Below are positions 27,077 through 35,494 of a stretch of 64,000 nucleotides of DNA, in pieces (positions within the stretch are counted from its first letter, which is position 1; every line of letters begins with the position of its first letter). The DNA lies in assembly GCF_001192795.1 (NCBI RefSeq), contig NZ_DF968181.1, positions 1,602,974 to 1,666,973 on the forward strand, read 5' to 3'. The stretch comes from Flexilinea flocculi (GTDB taxonomy: Bacteria; Chloroflexota; Anaerolineae; Anaerolineales; Anaerolineaceae). The notes beneath the pieces were generated by a model, which was given only the letters and a program-made list of their open reading frames with translations, made no database searches and had not been told where the DNA came from. The translations under genes and the position numbers were made by a program.

Positions 27077-27268
27077 ATTGCTCCTTAATTTTCATTACTG
27101 CATAAATTAACGATTTATGCACAAACATTTTTGATAAACAAAGGATGGTGATAATCGATTATTTATTTATATATTTGCTAAATCATAATCAATAAGCCAT
27201 TTGTCCTTTTATTATCCTGATTTGTATACGCAAGATTATTAAGAAAGTTTTATATTTTCTTTGTGTGA

Positions 27269-27529
27269 TTAGAAATGGAAAAATTTATCAACTTTAATAA
27301 CAAAAACGACGCCTTTTTGAGCCTCATTTGTTTTTTTCACATTATCCTGAAGAATGCTCAATGCTTCATCCAGATGCTCATCTTCAACACCAATTAATAA
27401 AGTTGAATTCCCTTTTCTGAGAAATCCCCCTGTAGATGCAATCTGTGTTACGCGAAATTTTTGACTGGTCAGAGCAAGTGAGACTGAATCTGTAACAGAA
27501 TCAGGAATAATCGTAATTATCAGTTTCAT
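27269..27529 (-). CDS. PII-like cyclic-di-AMP receptor family protein (DUF970)
   Basis: About 86 residues: MKLIITIIPDSVTDSVSLALTSQKFRVTQIASTGGFLRKGNSTLLIGVEDEHLDEALSILQDN. The STGGFLRKGNSTLLIG segment is the hallmark of DarA/PstA-type PII-like proteins that bind c-di-AMP as trimers. The usual long B- and T-loop regions are compressed. ATG 27529 is used; the open frame extends upstream into the neighbouring gene. A second copy lies directly upstream with its stop 1 bp away. Confidence 0.75.
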   Translation of the reverse strand: MKLIITIIPDSVTDSVSLALTSQKFRVTQIASTGGFLRKGNSTLLIGVEDEHLDEALSILQDNVKKTNEAQKGVVFVIKVDKFFHF

Positions 27530-27530
27530 T

Positions 27531-27869
27531 TTATAACTCCTTATATTGTTCAATATCGATACCAAAAATTATTGCACCTCCAACATTAATAGGCGTTGGT
27601 GTGGGCAATGTCAATGAAGCGCTCTCTAACGGTACAGCAATATATTCAATGCGCTGGCGGCAAGTTTTTTGTAGAATATCGATGATTTGTTCTTCACGAT
27701 CAGGAGGAGTCACTATGAGCAGTGTCGCATTTCTCCTGCCAAGGAAGCCACCTACACTGGGCAATCGGTAGGAGTCAATTTTAATCTCACGCAAAGCATC
27801 TTCAGCCGAATCAATATCTTGCGATTGAACAATTGCGAGAAAAACAGTATTATCTGGTTTCGTTTCCAT
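27531..27869 (-). CDS. Second PII-like cyclic-di-AMP receptor family protein (DUF970)
   Basis: 112 residues. LPSVGGFLGRRNATLLIVTPPDREEQIIDILQKTCRQR matches the same signature as the gene that follows it. The C-terminus adds a stretch of about 25 residues (PLESASLTLPTPTPINVGGAIIFGIDIEQ) closer to the canonical DarA tail. The two tandem genes could form homo- or hetero-trimers. Start ATG 27869 follows AAAGGAGAA. Confidence 0.72.
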   Translation of the reverse strand: METKPDNTVFLAIVQSQDIDSAEDALREIKIDSYRLPSVGGFLGRRNATLLIVTPPDREEQIIDILQKTCRQRIEYIAVPLESASLTLPTPTPINVGGAIIFGIDIEQYKEL

Positions 27870-27947
27870 TCTGATTCTCCTTTCTTATGTATTTTTGATA
27901 TCGATGATAATGACATTATAACGTAAAAAAACCTCTCCGTTGTGTGT

Positions 27948-28172
27948 CAACAATTTGAAATTTTTAAAAGCAAGATGATGAGGAATAGAATGTTCGTTAC
28001 TGTGTTTTTATCCATTGATTTGATGATCTTCTTCAAAAAAAATCCTGATTTAACAACAATTTGTAATTTGATAGGGACAAATAAGAAAGACGAGAAAGCC
28101 TGTTCTCGTATTGTTTTTGCTCTCCATGCGAAACAACATAACAAATAACTCTTCTCATATTTCAAATCGCTG
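27948..28172. repeat. MITE-like palindromic element, copy F (possibly two nested units)
   Basis: Left end CAACAATTTGAAATTT (27948); right end CATATTTCAAATCGCTG (to 28172). An internal left-type end, CAACAATTTGTAATTTG near 28054, suggests a shorter unit nested at the right. The rest of the spacer 27870-28365 before the PBP gene holds no other recognisable feature. Confidence 0.5.
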
Positions 28173-28365
28173 CGGAATTAATTGTCGTTATAAAAAGAGG
28201 ATATAGTATGATTTGATGAGAAAGAAATAAATTGGAAAATGGAAAATAGAAATTCGTCTCTGGCTGAAATTTCAGCTCTGAATCGAATTTGTGTATTTTT
28301 CTCAACTCAATGAACTTTGGTTTAAAATAGCCATTTATAAAAAATACGAATCAGGTGTAAAAAGT

Positions 28366-31257
28366 ATGGCAAAAAGCGGAAATGAAAAAAAGTCAGAAAA
28401 TCCAGAGTTAAAAAGTATATTAAAAAAACCGGATGATGAAATCATCTCGTTTCGAGCACGAAAATTCATCGCAGTCGAAGAGCCAGCGAATAAAAAACTA
28501 TTTCAATCTGGAAAAATCAGACTCTCAGGTAATTTGTTAACGATTCAAAAAATCATTGTGAGTATCCTCATCGTAATCATGGGAATCTTTGCCGTTTTCT
28601 GCACGATATTTTTAGTCTGGTATATTCAAGTTGCATCAACATTGCCGGATATCGAAGACTTAAATAAAAAAGCCTCACAATTTGAAACAACGCGAATTTT
28701 GGACAGGGAAGGAAATTTGCTTTATGAGATTGTGGATCCGAATGCCGGGCGTCGGGATTATATCACTCTCAATAACATATCGCCCTACCTGATTGCTGCG
28801 ACAATTGCGACGGAGGATAAATATTTTTATTTTCATCCCGGTTTTGATGTAACAGCGATCATCCGAGCGGTTTTTCAGAATTTTCAATCCGGAACAACCG
28901 TATCAGGCGCATCAACGATAACGCAGCAACTGGCAAGAAATATTTTGTTATCTCCAGAAGAAAGATCGACCCGATCCGTCATTCGAAAAACAAAAGAGAT
29001 TTTTTTGGCTGCGGAAATAACGCGTCGCTATACAAAAGATGAAATTCTTGAGCTTTATCTGAATGAGAATTATTACGGCAGTTTTGCCTATGGAATTGAA
29101 GCGGCGGCTCAAACTTATTTTGGAATACCTGCAAAGTATCTCGATTTGTCGCAATCTGCTTTTTTAGCCGGCTTGCCGCAAGCTCCCGGCGTCTATGATA
29201 TTTTTACAAATTTTTCGGCAACCATTAATCGACAAAAAAATGTTTTACTGCTGATATACACATTAAGCAAAGAAAAAGACTGCATCAAGGTCAGTAATAC
29301 GCCTGATAAAGTGTGTATTGATGAAATCATGGTGGATAAAGCCATTCGAGAAATTGAGGACTATGATTTTCAGCAAACCAAATTTGTCATGAAATACCCC
29401 CATTGGGTGAACTATATTCGATCGTTGCTTGAACAAGAATATGGCGCTCAAACGCTTTACCGATCCGGTTTTACTGTGTATACAACAATCGATCCCACTT
29501 TGCAGGAGCTGGCTAAACAAACAGTTACAAATCAAATCATGAATCTACGCGGCAGTAATGTTCAAAATGGCGCTTTGGTTGCCATAAAACCAGACACCGG
29601 TGAAATACTGGCTATGGTGGGGTCTCCTGATTTTTGGAGTGAAGATTTTAGCAGCCAGATCAATATGGCAGTTTCTCCTCGTCAACCCGGCTCTGCGATA
29701 AAACCACTTATTTATGCAGCCGCCTTTGAAAAAGGATGGACGCCATCAACGCTTATCTGGGATGTCCCGACAGATTTCTCTCCCAACGGAAATCCTGATG
29801 AATTAATTTACTCTCAAGCTTATTCGCCGGTTAATTATGACGGTACCTTTCATGGACCGGTCTTGTTGAGAAGCGCATTAGCAAACTCTTACAATATCCC
29901 GGCGGTAAAAGCTTTAGAATTTGTAAAAATTTATGATGATCCAACAACAGAAGAAATGGACGGATTTATTAATTTTGCAAAAAGATTTCATATTACGACA
30001 TTCAATCAGGCTGATTATGGTTTGTCCCTTGCTTTAGGTGGCGGAGAAGTGACACTCCTGGAGTTAACAAACGCATTCAGCGTTTTCGCAAATAATGGAG
30101 CGTATATTCCAGCAACAGCCATAAAAAAAATTATCAATAAACAGGATGAAGTTATTTATGAATCCGCAATCCCTGAAAAGGAACAGATTATTCGGGAAGA
30201 ATATGCATTTCAAATAAATTCAATATTATCTGACAACGCTGCCAGGACACCAGCATTTGGTCCCGATTCAGTATTAAATTTGCCTTTTCCAGTTGCCGTA
30301 AAAACAGGTACCACCAATGATTATCGAGATAATTGGACAATTGGATATACGCCGGATTTATCCGTCGGCGTTTGGATTGGAAACGCCGATTATTCTCCCA
30401 TGACGGATAGTACAGGAATCAGCGGTGCAGCGCCGATATGGTCTGATTTTATAAGCCAGGCTGCGTATCAGGTATCCAATTACACCCCGACTGATTTCTC
30501 AATTCCCTCCGGAATTGTCAGTCAAACTGTTTGTGCGATTTCCGGTACAGAACCGTCGCAATTTTGTCCGGTTCACATGGATGAGTATTTTGCTTATTTC
30601 CAGCCGCCTTTGCCCAGCTCAGAGGATCTTTGGAAAGAAACACGCATCAATACCTGGACAGGTCTTATCCCCAATGAATACTGCGCATCCAATACTATTG
30701 AAACGATGACGTTGAATGTGAAGGATATATGGGCTCAAAGGTGGATCTTAACAACCCAAGAAGGAAATAATTGGATATCATCCCTCAATATGCCTGATTT
30801 ATCTCGAAATAAGACATACTTCTTTACACCGCAAAAATCCTGTAGTCCACAGGATTCAGAACCGACCATTTCGTTTACAAACATGGTAGATGGAATGCAA
30901 ATTCAAAGTCCTATACAGGAAGTTTTCGGTATCGTGAATGCATCAGGTGGAATTCAGTCCTTCAGTCTGGAATTCGGAAAAGGTCGCAATCCGAGTGAAT
31001 GGTTTGTCATCACCAATGGAATCCGCCAACCATATGTTTATCCTGAAAAAATTGGAACCTGGAATCTGAATGGCATTGAAAACGGTGATTACACCTTGCG
31101 GATCTACGTAACCAGCCCTGAAAATACTTATGCTGAAAAAAGGGTATATGTGAATGTAAATATTGATAAACAGAACAATGAATCATCCAGGAATTCCGGT
31201 ATGGAAATGATCGACATACCGGAAGAAGGAATTCCGGAATTCTTCCTGATCGAATAA
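28366..31257 (+). CDS. Class A penicillin-binding protein (PBP1A-like), bifunctional
   Basis: About 963 residues. Cytoplasmic basic N-terminus, one membrane helix near residues 65-90 (IIVSILIVIMGIFAVFCTIFLVWYI), a GT51 glycosyltransferase domain (ATEDKYFYFHPGFD, GASTITQQLARN, EILELYLNENYYG) and a transpeptidase domain with SxxK (PGSAIKPLIY), SxN (ANSYNIPAV) and KTG (VKTGTTNDYRDNW). The last 200 residues form a beta-rich extension ending in an Ig-like module (SPIQEVFGIVNASGGIQSFSLEFGKGRNPSEWFVI). It polymerises and crosslinks peptidoglycan, supporting a cell wall with murein. ATG 28366 is preferred to the in-frame ATG at 28291 because the region upstream looks like leader. Confidence 0.92.
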   Translation: MAKSGNEKKSENPELKSILKKPDDEIISFRARKFIAVEEPANKKLFQSGKIRLSGNLLTIQKIIVSILIVIMGIFAVFCTIFLVWYIQVASTLPDIEDLNKKASQFETTRILDREGNLLYEIVDPNAGRRDYITLNNISPYLIAATIATEDKYFYFHPGFDVTAIIRAVFQNFQSGTTVSGASTITQQLARNILLSPEERSTRSVIRKTKEIFLAAEITRRYTKDEILELYLNENYYGSFAYGIEAAAQTYFGIPAKYLDLSQSAFLAGLPQAPGVYDIFTNFSATINRQKNVLLLIYTLSKEKDCIKVSNTPDKVCIDEIMVDKAIREIEDYDFQQTKFVMKYPHWVNYIRSLLEQEYGAQTLYRSGFTVYTTIDPTLQELAKQTVTNQIMNLRGSNVQNGALVAIKPDTGEILAMVGSPDFWSEDFSSQINMAVSPRQPGSAIKPLIYAAAFEKGWTPSTLIWDVPTDFSPNGNPDELIYSQAYSPVNYDGTFHGPVLLRSALANSYNIPAVKALEFVKIYDDPTTEEMDGFINFAKRFHITTFNQADYGLSLALGGGEVTLLELTNAFSVFANNGAYIPATAIKKIINKQDEVIYESAIPEKEQIIREEYAFQINSILSDNAARTPAFGPDSVLNLPFPVAVKTGTTNDYRDNWTIGYTPDLSVGVWIGNADYSPMTDSTGISGAAPIWSDFISQAAYQVSNYTPTDFSIPSGIVSQTVCAISGTEPSQFCPVHMDEYFAYFQPPLPSSEDLWKETRINTWTGLIPNEYCASNTIETMTLNVKDIWAQRWILTTQEGNNWISSLNMPDLSRNKTYFFTPQKSCSPQDSEPTISFTNMVDGMQIQSPIQEVFGIVNASGGIQSFSLEFGKGRNPSEWFVITNGIRQPYVYPEKIGTWNLNGIENGDYTLRIYVTSPENTYAEKRVYVNVNIDKQNNESSRNSGMEMIDIPEEGIPEFFLIE

Positions 31258-31267
31258 AATCTCTGAG

Positions 31268-32047
31268 TTAATTGGTATATGTTTCTAAATAGGTGATTGT
31301 CCCACAATTAAGAATTTCAATTTGAAAGGCATTCTCGTCGATAAAAATAGTTCCTCCGCCAGCCCCCAGGTAGTTGGATATAATATTCCCTTTGATGTCT
31401 GTGATTTTCCAATAGCATTTAGTTTTTCCTTCTTCAGTTCTCCATACACCGGGGATAATTTCAGGACCTACAAGGTAAAAACCATCCGTTTTCCCAGCTT
31501 TTAAGATATTACTGTCAGTAGTTGGAGTTACAAGACGTTCAACAATGTAAGGAGTATAGGTAGGGTTTGGCGTTAACGATGGAAACATTGTATAGGTCGG
31601 TTTCGGTGTTTGTGTAGGAAACGGCGTGTAGGTGAAAACGCTGGTATAGGTTGGTCTGGCTGTATGCGTAGGGAGCGGTGTATAAGTAAAGGCGCTGGTA
31701 TAAGTAGGTCTGACTGTATACGTAGGAAATGGCGTATAGGTAAAAACGCTGGTATAAGTTGGTCTGGCTGTATGCGTAGGAAGTGGCGTATAGGTGAAAA
31801 CGCTGGTATATGTTGGCAAAGCAGTGTACGTCGAAAGCGGTGTAAAGGTTGGCAGATTTGTATAGGTCGGATAGTAAGTTGCAGTTGGAATACTATCCAT
31901 TGTTAATTGCAATGCGTAATCAACGGTTGATCTCAGATCGAATTCTTTTGGCTGAAAATTCGGAAGAATAAATAAAAAGGAAAAAACAATCAAAATTAAA
32001 GCTGAAATACCAATTTTCCTAATTATTTCTAAACTCTTTTTATTCAT
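31268..32047 (-). CDS. Membrane-anchored protein with Pro/Thr/Tyr repeat stalk
   Basis: 259 residues: an N-terminal membrane helix (IGISALILIVFSFLFILP), a repeat stalk (residues about 55-165) built on TYTxxPT steps, and a compact C-terminal domain (DGFYLVGPEIIPGVWRTEEGKTKCYWKITDIKGNIISNYLGAGGGTIFI). The last domain resembles the small beta domain in Actinobacteria and Chloroflexota surface proteins with a 'DGxYxVGxDIxPGxWR' start. It is probably displayed outside the cell. It converges with the PBP gene with 10 bp between stops. Confidence 0.7.
   Translation of the reverse strand: MNKKSLEIIRKIGISALILIVFSFLFILPNFQPKEFDLRSTVDYALQLTMDSIPTATYYPTYTNLPTFTPLSTYTALPTYTSVFTYTPLPTHTARPTYTSVFTYTPFPTYTVRPTYTSAFTYTPLPTHTARPTYTSVFTYTPFPTQTPKPTYTMFPSLTPNPTYTPYIVERLVTPTTDSNILKAGKTDGFYLVGPEIIPGVWRTEEGKTKCYWKITDIKGNIISNYLGAGGGTIFIDENAFQIEILNCGTITYLETYTN
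31598..31813 (-). repeat. Four tandem 54-bp (18-residue) coding repeats
   Basis: Residues 79-150 of the preceding protein are four units of TYTSVFTYTPLPTHTARP type, differing at a few positions (PLPTHTARP and PFPTYTVRP alternate). The DNA is also conserved, so the tract could change length by slippage or recombination. Confidence 0.8.
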
Positions 32048-32289
32048 TGATACTCCAATTTATTTACGAATAACAGCTATAAGATATCACTTTTGAATCG
32101 CAGCAACAAAAAAACCAGGGAAAAAACATACAATCGCAAAAATAAATTCCGAATTTTGAATGAGAATAAATCGGTTCAAGATCAACAAGTGCAGCTCCTG
32201 CAAATCCAACAACATTTAAGAAATATGCTGATAATTATTCGATTGATTATTTGAAATAATTATAAATGAGTTTCAAGGATATTTGCTCA

Positions 32290-32551
32290 CAACAATTCGA
32301 AATATAGGAAGGATTATTTATCGTTGTGCAGTTTTTACAGTTAATACAATAGAAAACCATTACCAAATCAGTGGTATGAGATATGGAAAAAATGAAAGCC
32401 TGTAATTGCGAAGCAATCTACTGACACAAAAAAATACTTTGTCAGGTTAAAACCCTCCTATCAATCGAGAAGATCGGTAGTTGTGTTGATTTTGCGCTCT
32501 GCGTAAAAACAGCACAACTATACTGAATCTTCCTCATATTCCGAATTAATG
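32290..32551. repeat. MITE-like palindromic element, copy B (long form)
   Basis: 262 bp. Left arm CAACAATTCGAAATATAGG then GAAGGATTATTTATCGTTGTGC; right arm inverse (GCACAACTATACTGAATCTTC then CATATTCCGAATTAATG). The homology runs inward for about 45 bp, past AGTTTTTAC. The right half can also fold alone around GCGCTCTGCG. It occupies most of the 578-bp spacer 32048-32625; the remainder is AT-rich leader with no other named feature. Confidence 0.65.
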
Positions 32552-32625
32552 CTCTTTTTTCAAATAGCTTTCGCATGATATGATTATATAAATTTCAAGA
32601 TCTTTAATCGAAAAGCAGGAGAAAT

Positions 32626-34329
32626 ATGGAACGCAGCATTCCAAAAGAATCATCAGAATCCATTGATTTTTATTTGAGAACAATTTACTCAGTATTGCGC
32701 TCGAAATCTGATACGAGAATCAGCGTATTCGAAGAAGCTCACCGCGGAATGGATTCGGTGCTTCATCATGATGCACGTTCGAACGTTCCTGATTTTAATG
32801 CGTTTATTTACGGTTTATTGCGAATGCCCTCTTGCATGCTTCATGTTGAAAAAATTATTCTCGGACAAAATATCCGTATGTTTATTCAGCAGGGGTATTC
32901 AGATATTGAATCCTGGACAGAAGTCTCTGCGAAAGCCAGACGAAGGTTTTGCTTATATAATGGCTCAGATACATTGGCTTGTTTTATTACAAGCAGATCG
33001 GATATTGATGATATCGTTCCGGTACTTACTGCGTTTCAAATTGAATGGAACAAGATTCATCTACTACTTACCGATATATCAATTGAATATTTGCAGAAAA
33101 TTTCTCCGGAAAATTCCGATAAATTTAAGAAAATTTCTGAAATCATACTGTCACCCGTTGAAGACTTAAAAAGATTACAGAATGTTTGGGGACAAGAGAT
33201 GGATGATTGGATGCAAGAGATAAAGAAACACAGTTCTGATTTGCGAATTCGTCTCTTGGATAGTTCACTCGTTCAATATGCACGATCAACGAATTCATGG
33301 TTAAAAAATATTTTAGTGGAATGTCCTGATATTCAACAAAAATCGATTTACTTTATCTCAAGTAACACACACTGTATCGCAAATATGTTATCTGGTTATG
33401 CGCTTCATAAAGAGCAAGAGCTGGTTGAGTTTATGAATGAATCAGATAATGGAACATTCTTCAACGAATGGGAATTGATTGAAAAGAAAAAATTATCCGC
33501 CAGTAGAGAAAACCTCCTTTATTATATGTTGAAAAAATATCAGCAAACAAATCAGGGAGAATATACCATTCAGGAACAAAAAGATTACGAAAAAAAATCA
33601 GGAATCTATCGGGTTCCCAGTATTCAAACATTTGACGTGGAAGCGCAAATCATCGATTTATCAAAAATCGATTTACAAAATATTGATCCAAGAATTCAGA
33701 CGGAACACATTGAAGCGCTCAAAAAATCGAACGCATTCTTATTTAATATCGATTATCCATTAGGGATGACTGCATTTAATATTTTGTCTAAGTTATCTGA
33801 GGAATTTGAAAATATATGCGGGATCTATATTATGGGAAAAGCAGCTTCATTAAATGGTGTGCATGGAGATGTAATTATTCCCTCTGTTGTGCATGATATG
33901 CACTCAGAGAATACATACTTTTTCCAGAATGCTTTTTCTGGTGCTGATATTGAACCTTGGCTGGTTTATGGTTCAATTCTGGATAATCAAAGAGCTGTGT
34001 CTGTCTTTGGAACATATCTGCAAAACAGACAATTCATGGACGCACTTTATCGGGGCGGATTCACCGATATCGAGATGGAAGGGGGACCCTACCTGTCTGC
34101 TGTTTATGAGATGATCCGTGCGACTCGTCATCCTACTGATGAAATTGTCGCATTTTATAATATGAAATTTGACCTGGGAATATTGCATTATGTTTCTGAC
34201 ACTCCGATGAGCAAAGGTAAAAATCTTGGCGCCGGCGCTCTTTCCTATTTCGGAATGGATTCCACCTATGCGGCTGCCATTGCCATACTACGACGAATTA
34301 TGTCGCTTGAAATCCAGAAATATTTATAA
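32626..34329 (+). CDS. Uncharacterised protein with nucleoside-phosphorylase-like C-terminal domain (possible DUF6909)
   Basis: 567 residues, soluble. The C-terminal third looks like a degenerate purine-nucleoside phosphorylase/nucleosidase fold: GIYIMGKAASLNGVHGDVIIPSVVHD (cf. the GxAGxL...GDVVxP strand) and FTDIEMEGGPYLSAVYEMI (cf. the ribose-binding MEG motif). The N-terminal 330 residues are helical and unassigned. It might be a sugar or nucleotide-processing enzyme or a non-catalytic relative. ATG 32626 follows AGGAGAAAT. Followed 53 bp later by a formylglycine-enzyme-like gene. Confidence 0.6.
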   Translation: MERSIPKESSESIDFYLRTIYSVLRSKSDTRISVFEEAHRGMDSVLHHDARSNVPDFNAFIYGLLRMPSCMLHVEKIILGQNIRMFIQQGYSDIESWTEVSAKARRRFCLYNGSDTLACFITSRSDIDDIVPVLTAFQIEWNKIHLLLTDISIEYLQKISPENSDKFKKISEIILSPVEDLKRLQNVWGQEMDDWMQEIKKHSSDLRIRLLDSSLVQYARSTNSWLKNILVECPDIQQKSIYFISSNTHCIANMLSGYALHKEQELVEFMNESDNGTFFNEWELIEKKKLSASRENLLYYMLKKYQQTNQGEYTIQEQKDYEKKSGIYRVPSIQTFDVEAQIIDLSKIDLQNIDPRIQTEHIEALKKSNAFLFNIDYPLGMTAFNILSKLSEEFENICGIYIMGKAASLNGVHGDVIIPSVVHDMHSENTYFFQNAFSGADIEPWLVYGSILDNQRAVSVFGTYLQNRQFMDALYRGGFTDIEMEGGPYLSAVYEMIRATRHPTDEIVAFYNMKFDLGILHYVSDTPMSKGKNLGAGALSYFGMDSTYAAAIAILRRIMSLEIQKYL

Positions 34330-34382
34330 GACCAGTACCAGTATGGGCTATGGCCAATTTCAAAAAGTACGGTAATTGAACA

Positions 34383-35396
34383 ATGGATAAAAGAAAACAA
34401 TTATTACCATTAACAGGAATCCTGATTCTTTTGATTCTACTGATTATTCTGATTACCGGAATGGTCCAGGCAATAAAGCATGGAAACGGCTTCCTTTTTA
34501 TCCCTTCATTTACTGCTTCTCCGACTGCTTCATTTACTCATACAATCACTCCAACAACGACATTAACGCCGATTAATACCATCGATTTGATGCGGCTGCA
34601 TACATCGATTGCCCAAACAATTGATTCGAACCATTCAAAAACCGAAGCTGCAAAAACAAAAACTTTGACTCCAACATCCACTTTGACACCTGTAAATACA
34701 GTCGATATGAGTATGATGGAAACAAAAATTCTATTTGCATTTTTTGAAGCTCAGACAGAAACAGCAGAAGCAATTGTTTATACTGCAACGCCATCAATGA
34801 TCCTCAATGAAAAAGGTTATTTCGAAAAAAGGAAGGGAAATGATCAGTCGATTATGGTGAGAATCCAGGAAGCTGGAAAGACATTTTGGATTGATAAATA
34901 TGAAGTAACCTGTCAACAATATTCCTTATGTGTAAATATGGGCAAATGCGATCGAGTTACACAAGCTTCAGAAGATGATGATCAGAATCTGCCGGTAGTC
35001 AATGTGAATTGGAATCAGGCGGCAACCTATTGTTTATGGGCAGGTAAACATCTGATTACTGATTCTGAATGGCTGACTGGCGCAGGAATTCTTTTCAATA
35101 CCGAATACCCGTGGGGAAATGATTCTCCTGACCAAAATAGGGTCAACGCGAATTTGTTCCTGGAAAAAAGAGTAAAACCGGGGCAATATCCGTCAGGAAT
35201 GAGTCCTTATGGACTTATGGATATGTTAGGCAATGTCTGGGAATGGACAGAATCCTCGGACAATCTTGAAGAACAAAAAATTCGTGGAGGATCCTGGAGA
35301 ACGCCAAATAACCTTCTTGGATTAGAATTATCGGGAAAAATGAAAAAAACGGAATCCTCTATTGATGTAGGATTCCGTTGTGCTTCCAGTCAATAA
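34383..35396 (+). CDS. Membrane-anchored formylglycine-generating-enzyme-like (FGE-sulfatase/SUMF1 fold) protein
   Basis: 337 residues: N-terminal membrane helix (GILILLILLIILITGMVQAI), a Thr/Pro-rich linker with two copies of a TPTTTLTPINTIDLM-like segment, then a FGE-sulfatase domain from about residue 160 (FWIDKYEVTCQQYSLCV, LPVVNVNWNQAATYCLWAGKHLITDSEWL, YPWGN, YGLMDMLGNVWEWTES, IRGGSWRTP, VGFRCAS). The N-terminal anchor implies extracellular display. It does not obviously keep the paired active-site cysteines of true FGE, so it may be a binding or scaffold version. A hairpin (GGAATCCTCT...AGGATTCC) lies inside the last codons. Confidence 0.82.
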   Translation: MDKRKQLLPLTGILILLILLIILITGMVQAIKHGNGFLFIPSFTASPTASFTHTITPTTTLTPINTIDLMRLHTSIAQTIDSNHSKTEAAKTKTLTPTSTLTPVNTVDMSMMETKILFAFFEAQTETAEAIVYTATPSMILNEKGYFEKRKGNDQSIMVRIQEAGKTFWIDKYEVTCQQYSLCVNMGKCDRVTQASEDDDQNLPVVNVNWNQAATYCLWAGKHLITDSEWLTGAGILFNTEYPWGNDSPDQNRVNANLFLEKRVKPGQYPSGMSPYGLMDMLGNVWEWTESSDNLEEQKIRGGSWRTPNNLLGLELSGKMKKTESSIDVGFRCASSQ

Positions 35397-35398
35397 AC

Positions 35399-35477
35399 CA
35401 ACAATTCGAAATATGGAAAAAATTAATGATTTAGTGAACCTTTTTCAATAAAGTCTTTTCATAATTTCAAATTGCTG
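35399..35477. repeat. MITE-like palindromic element, copy C (short form)
   Basis: 79-bp element starting 2 bp after a stop codon. Left end CAACAATTCGAAATATGG, right end ATAATTTCAAATTGCTG. Inner arms (AGTGAACC...) pair imperfectly around TTTTTCAATAAAGT. It may serve as the transcript end for both converging genes (FGE-like and malQ). Confidence 0.65.
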
Positions 35478-35494
35478 GAAAGTAACAGCAATAA

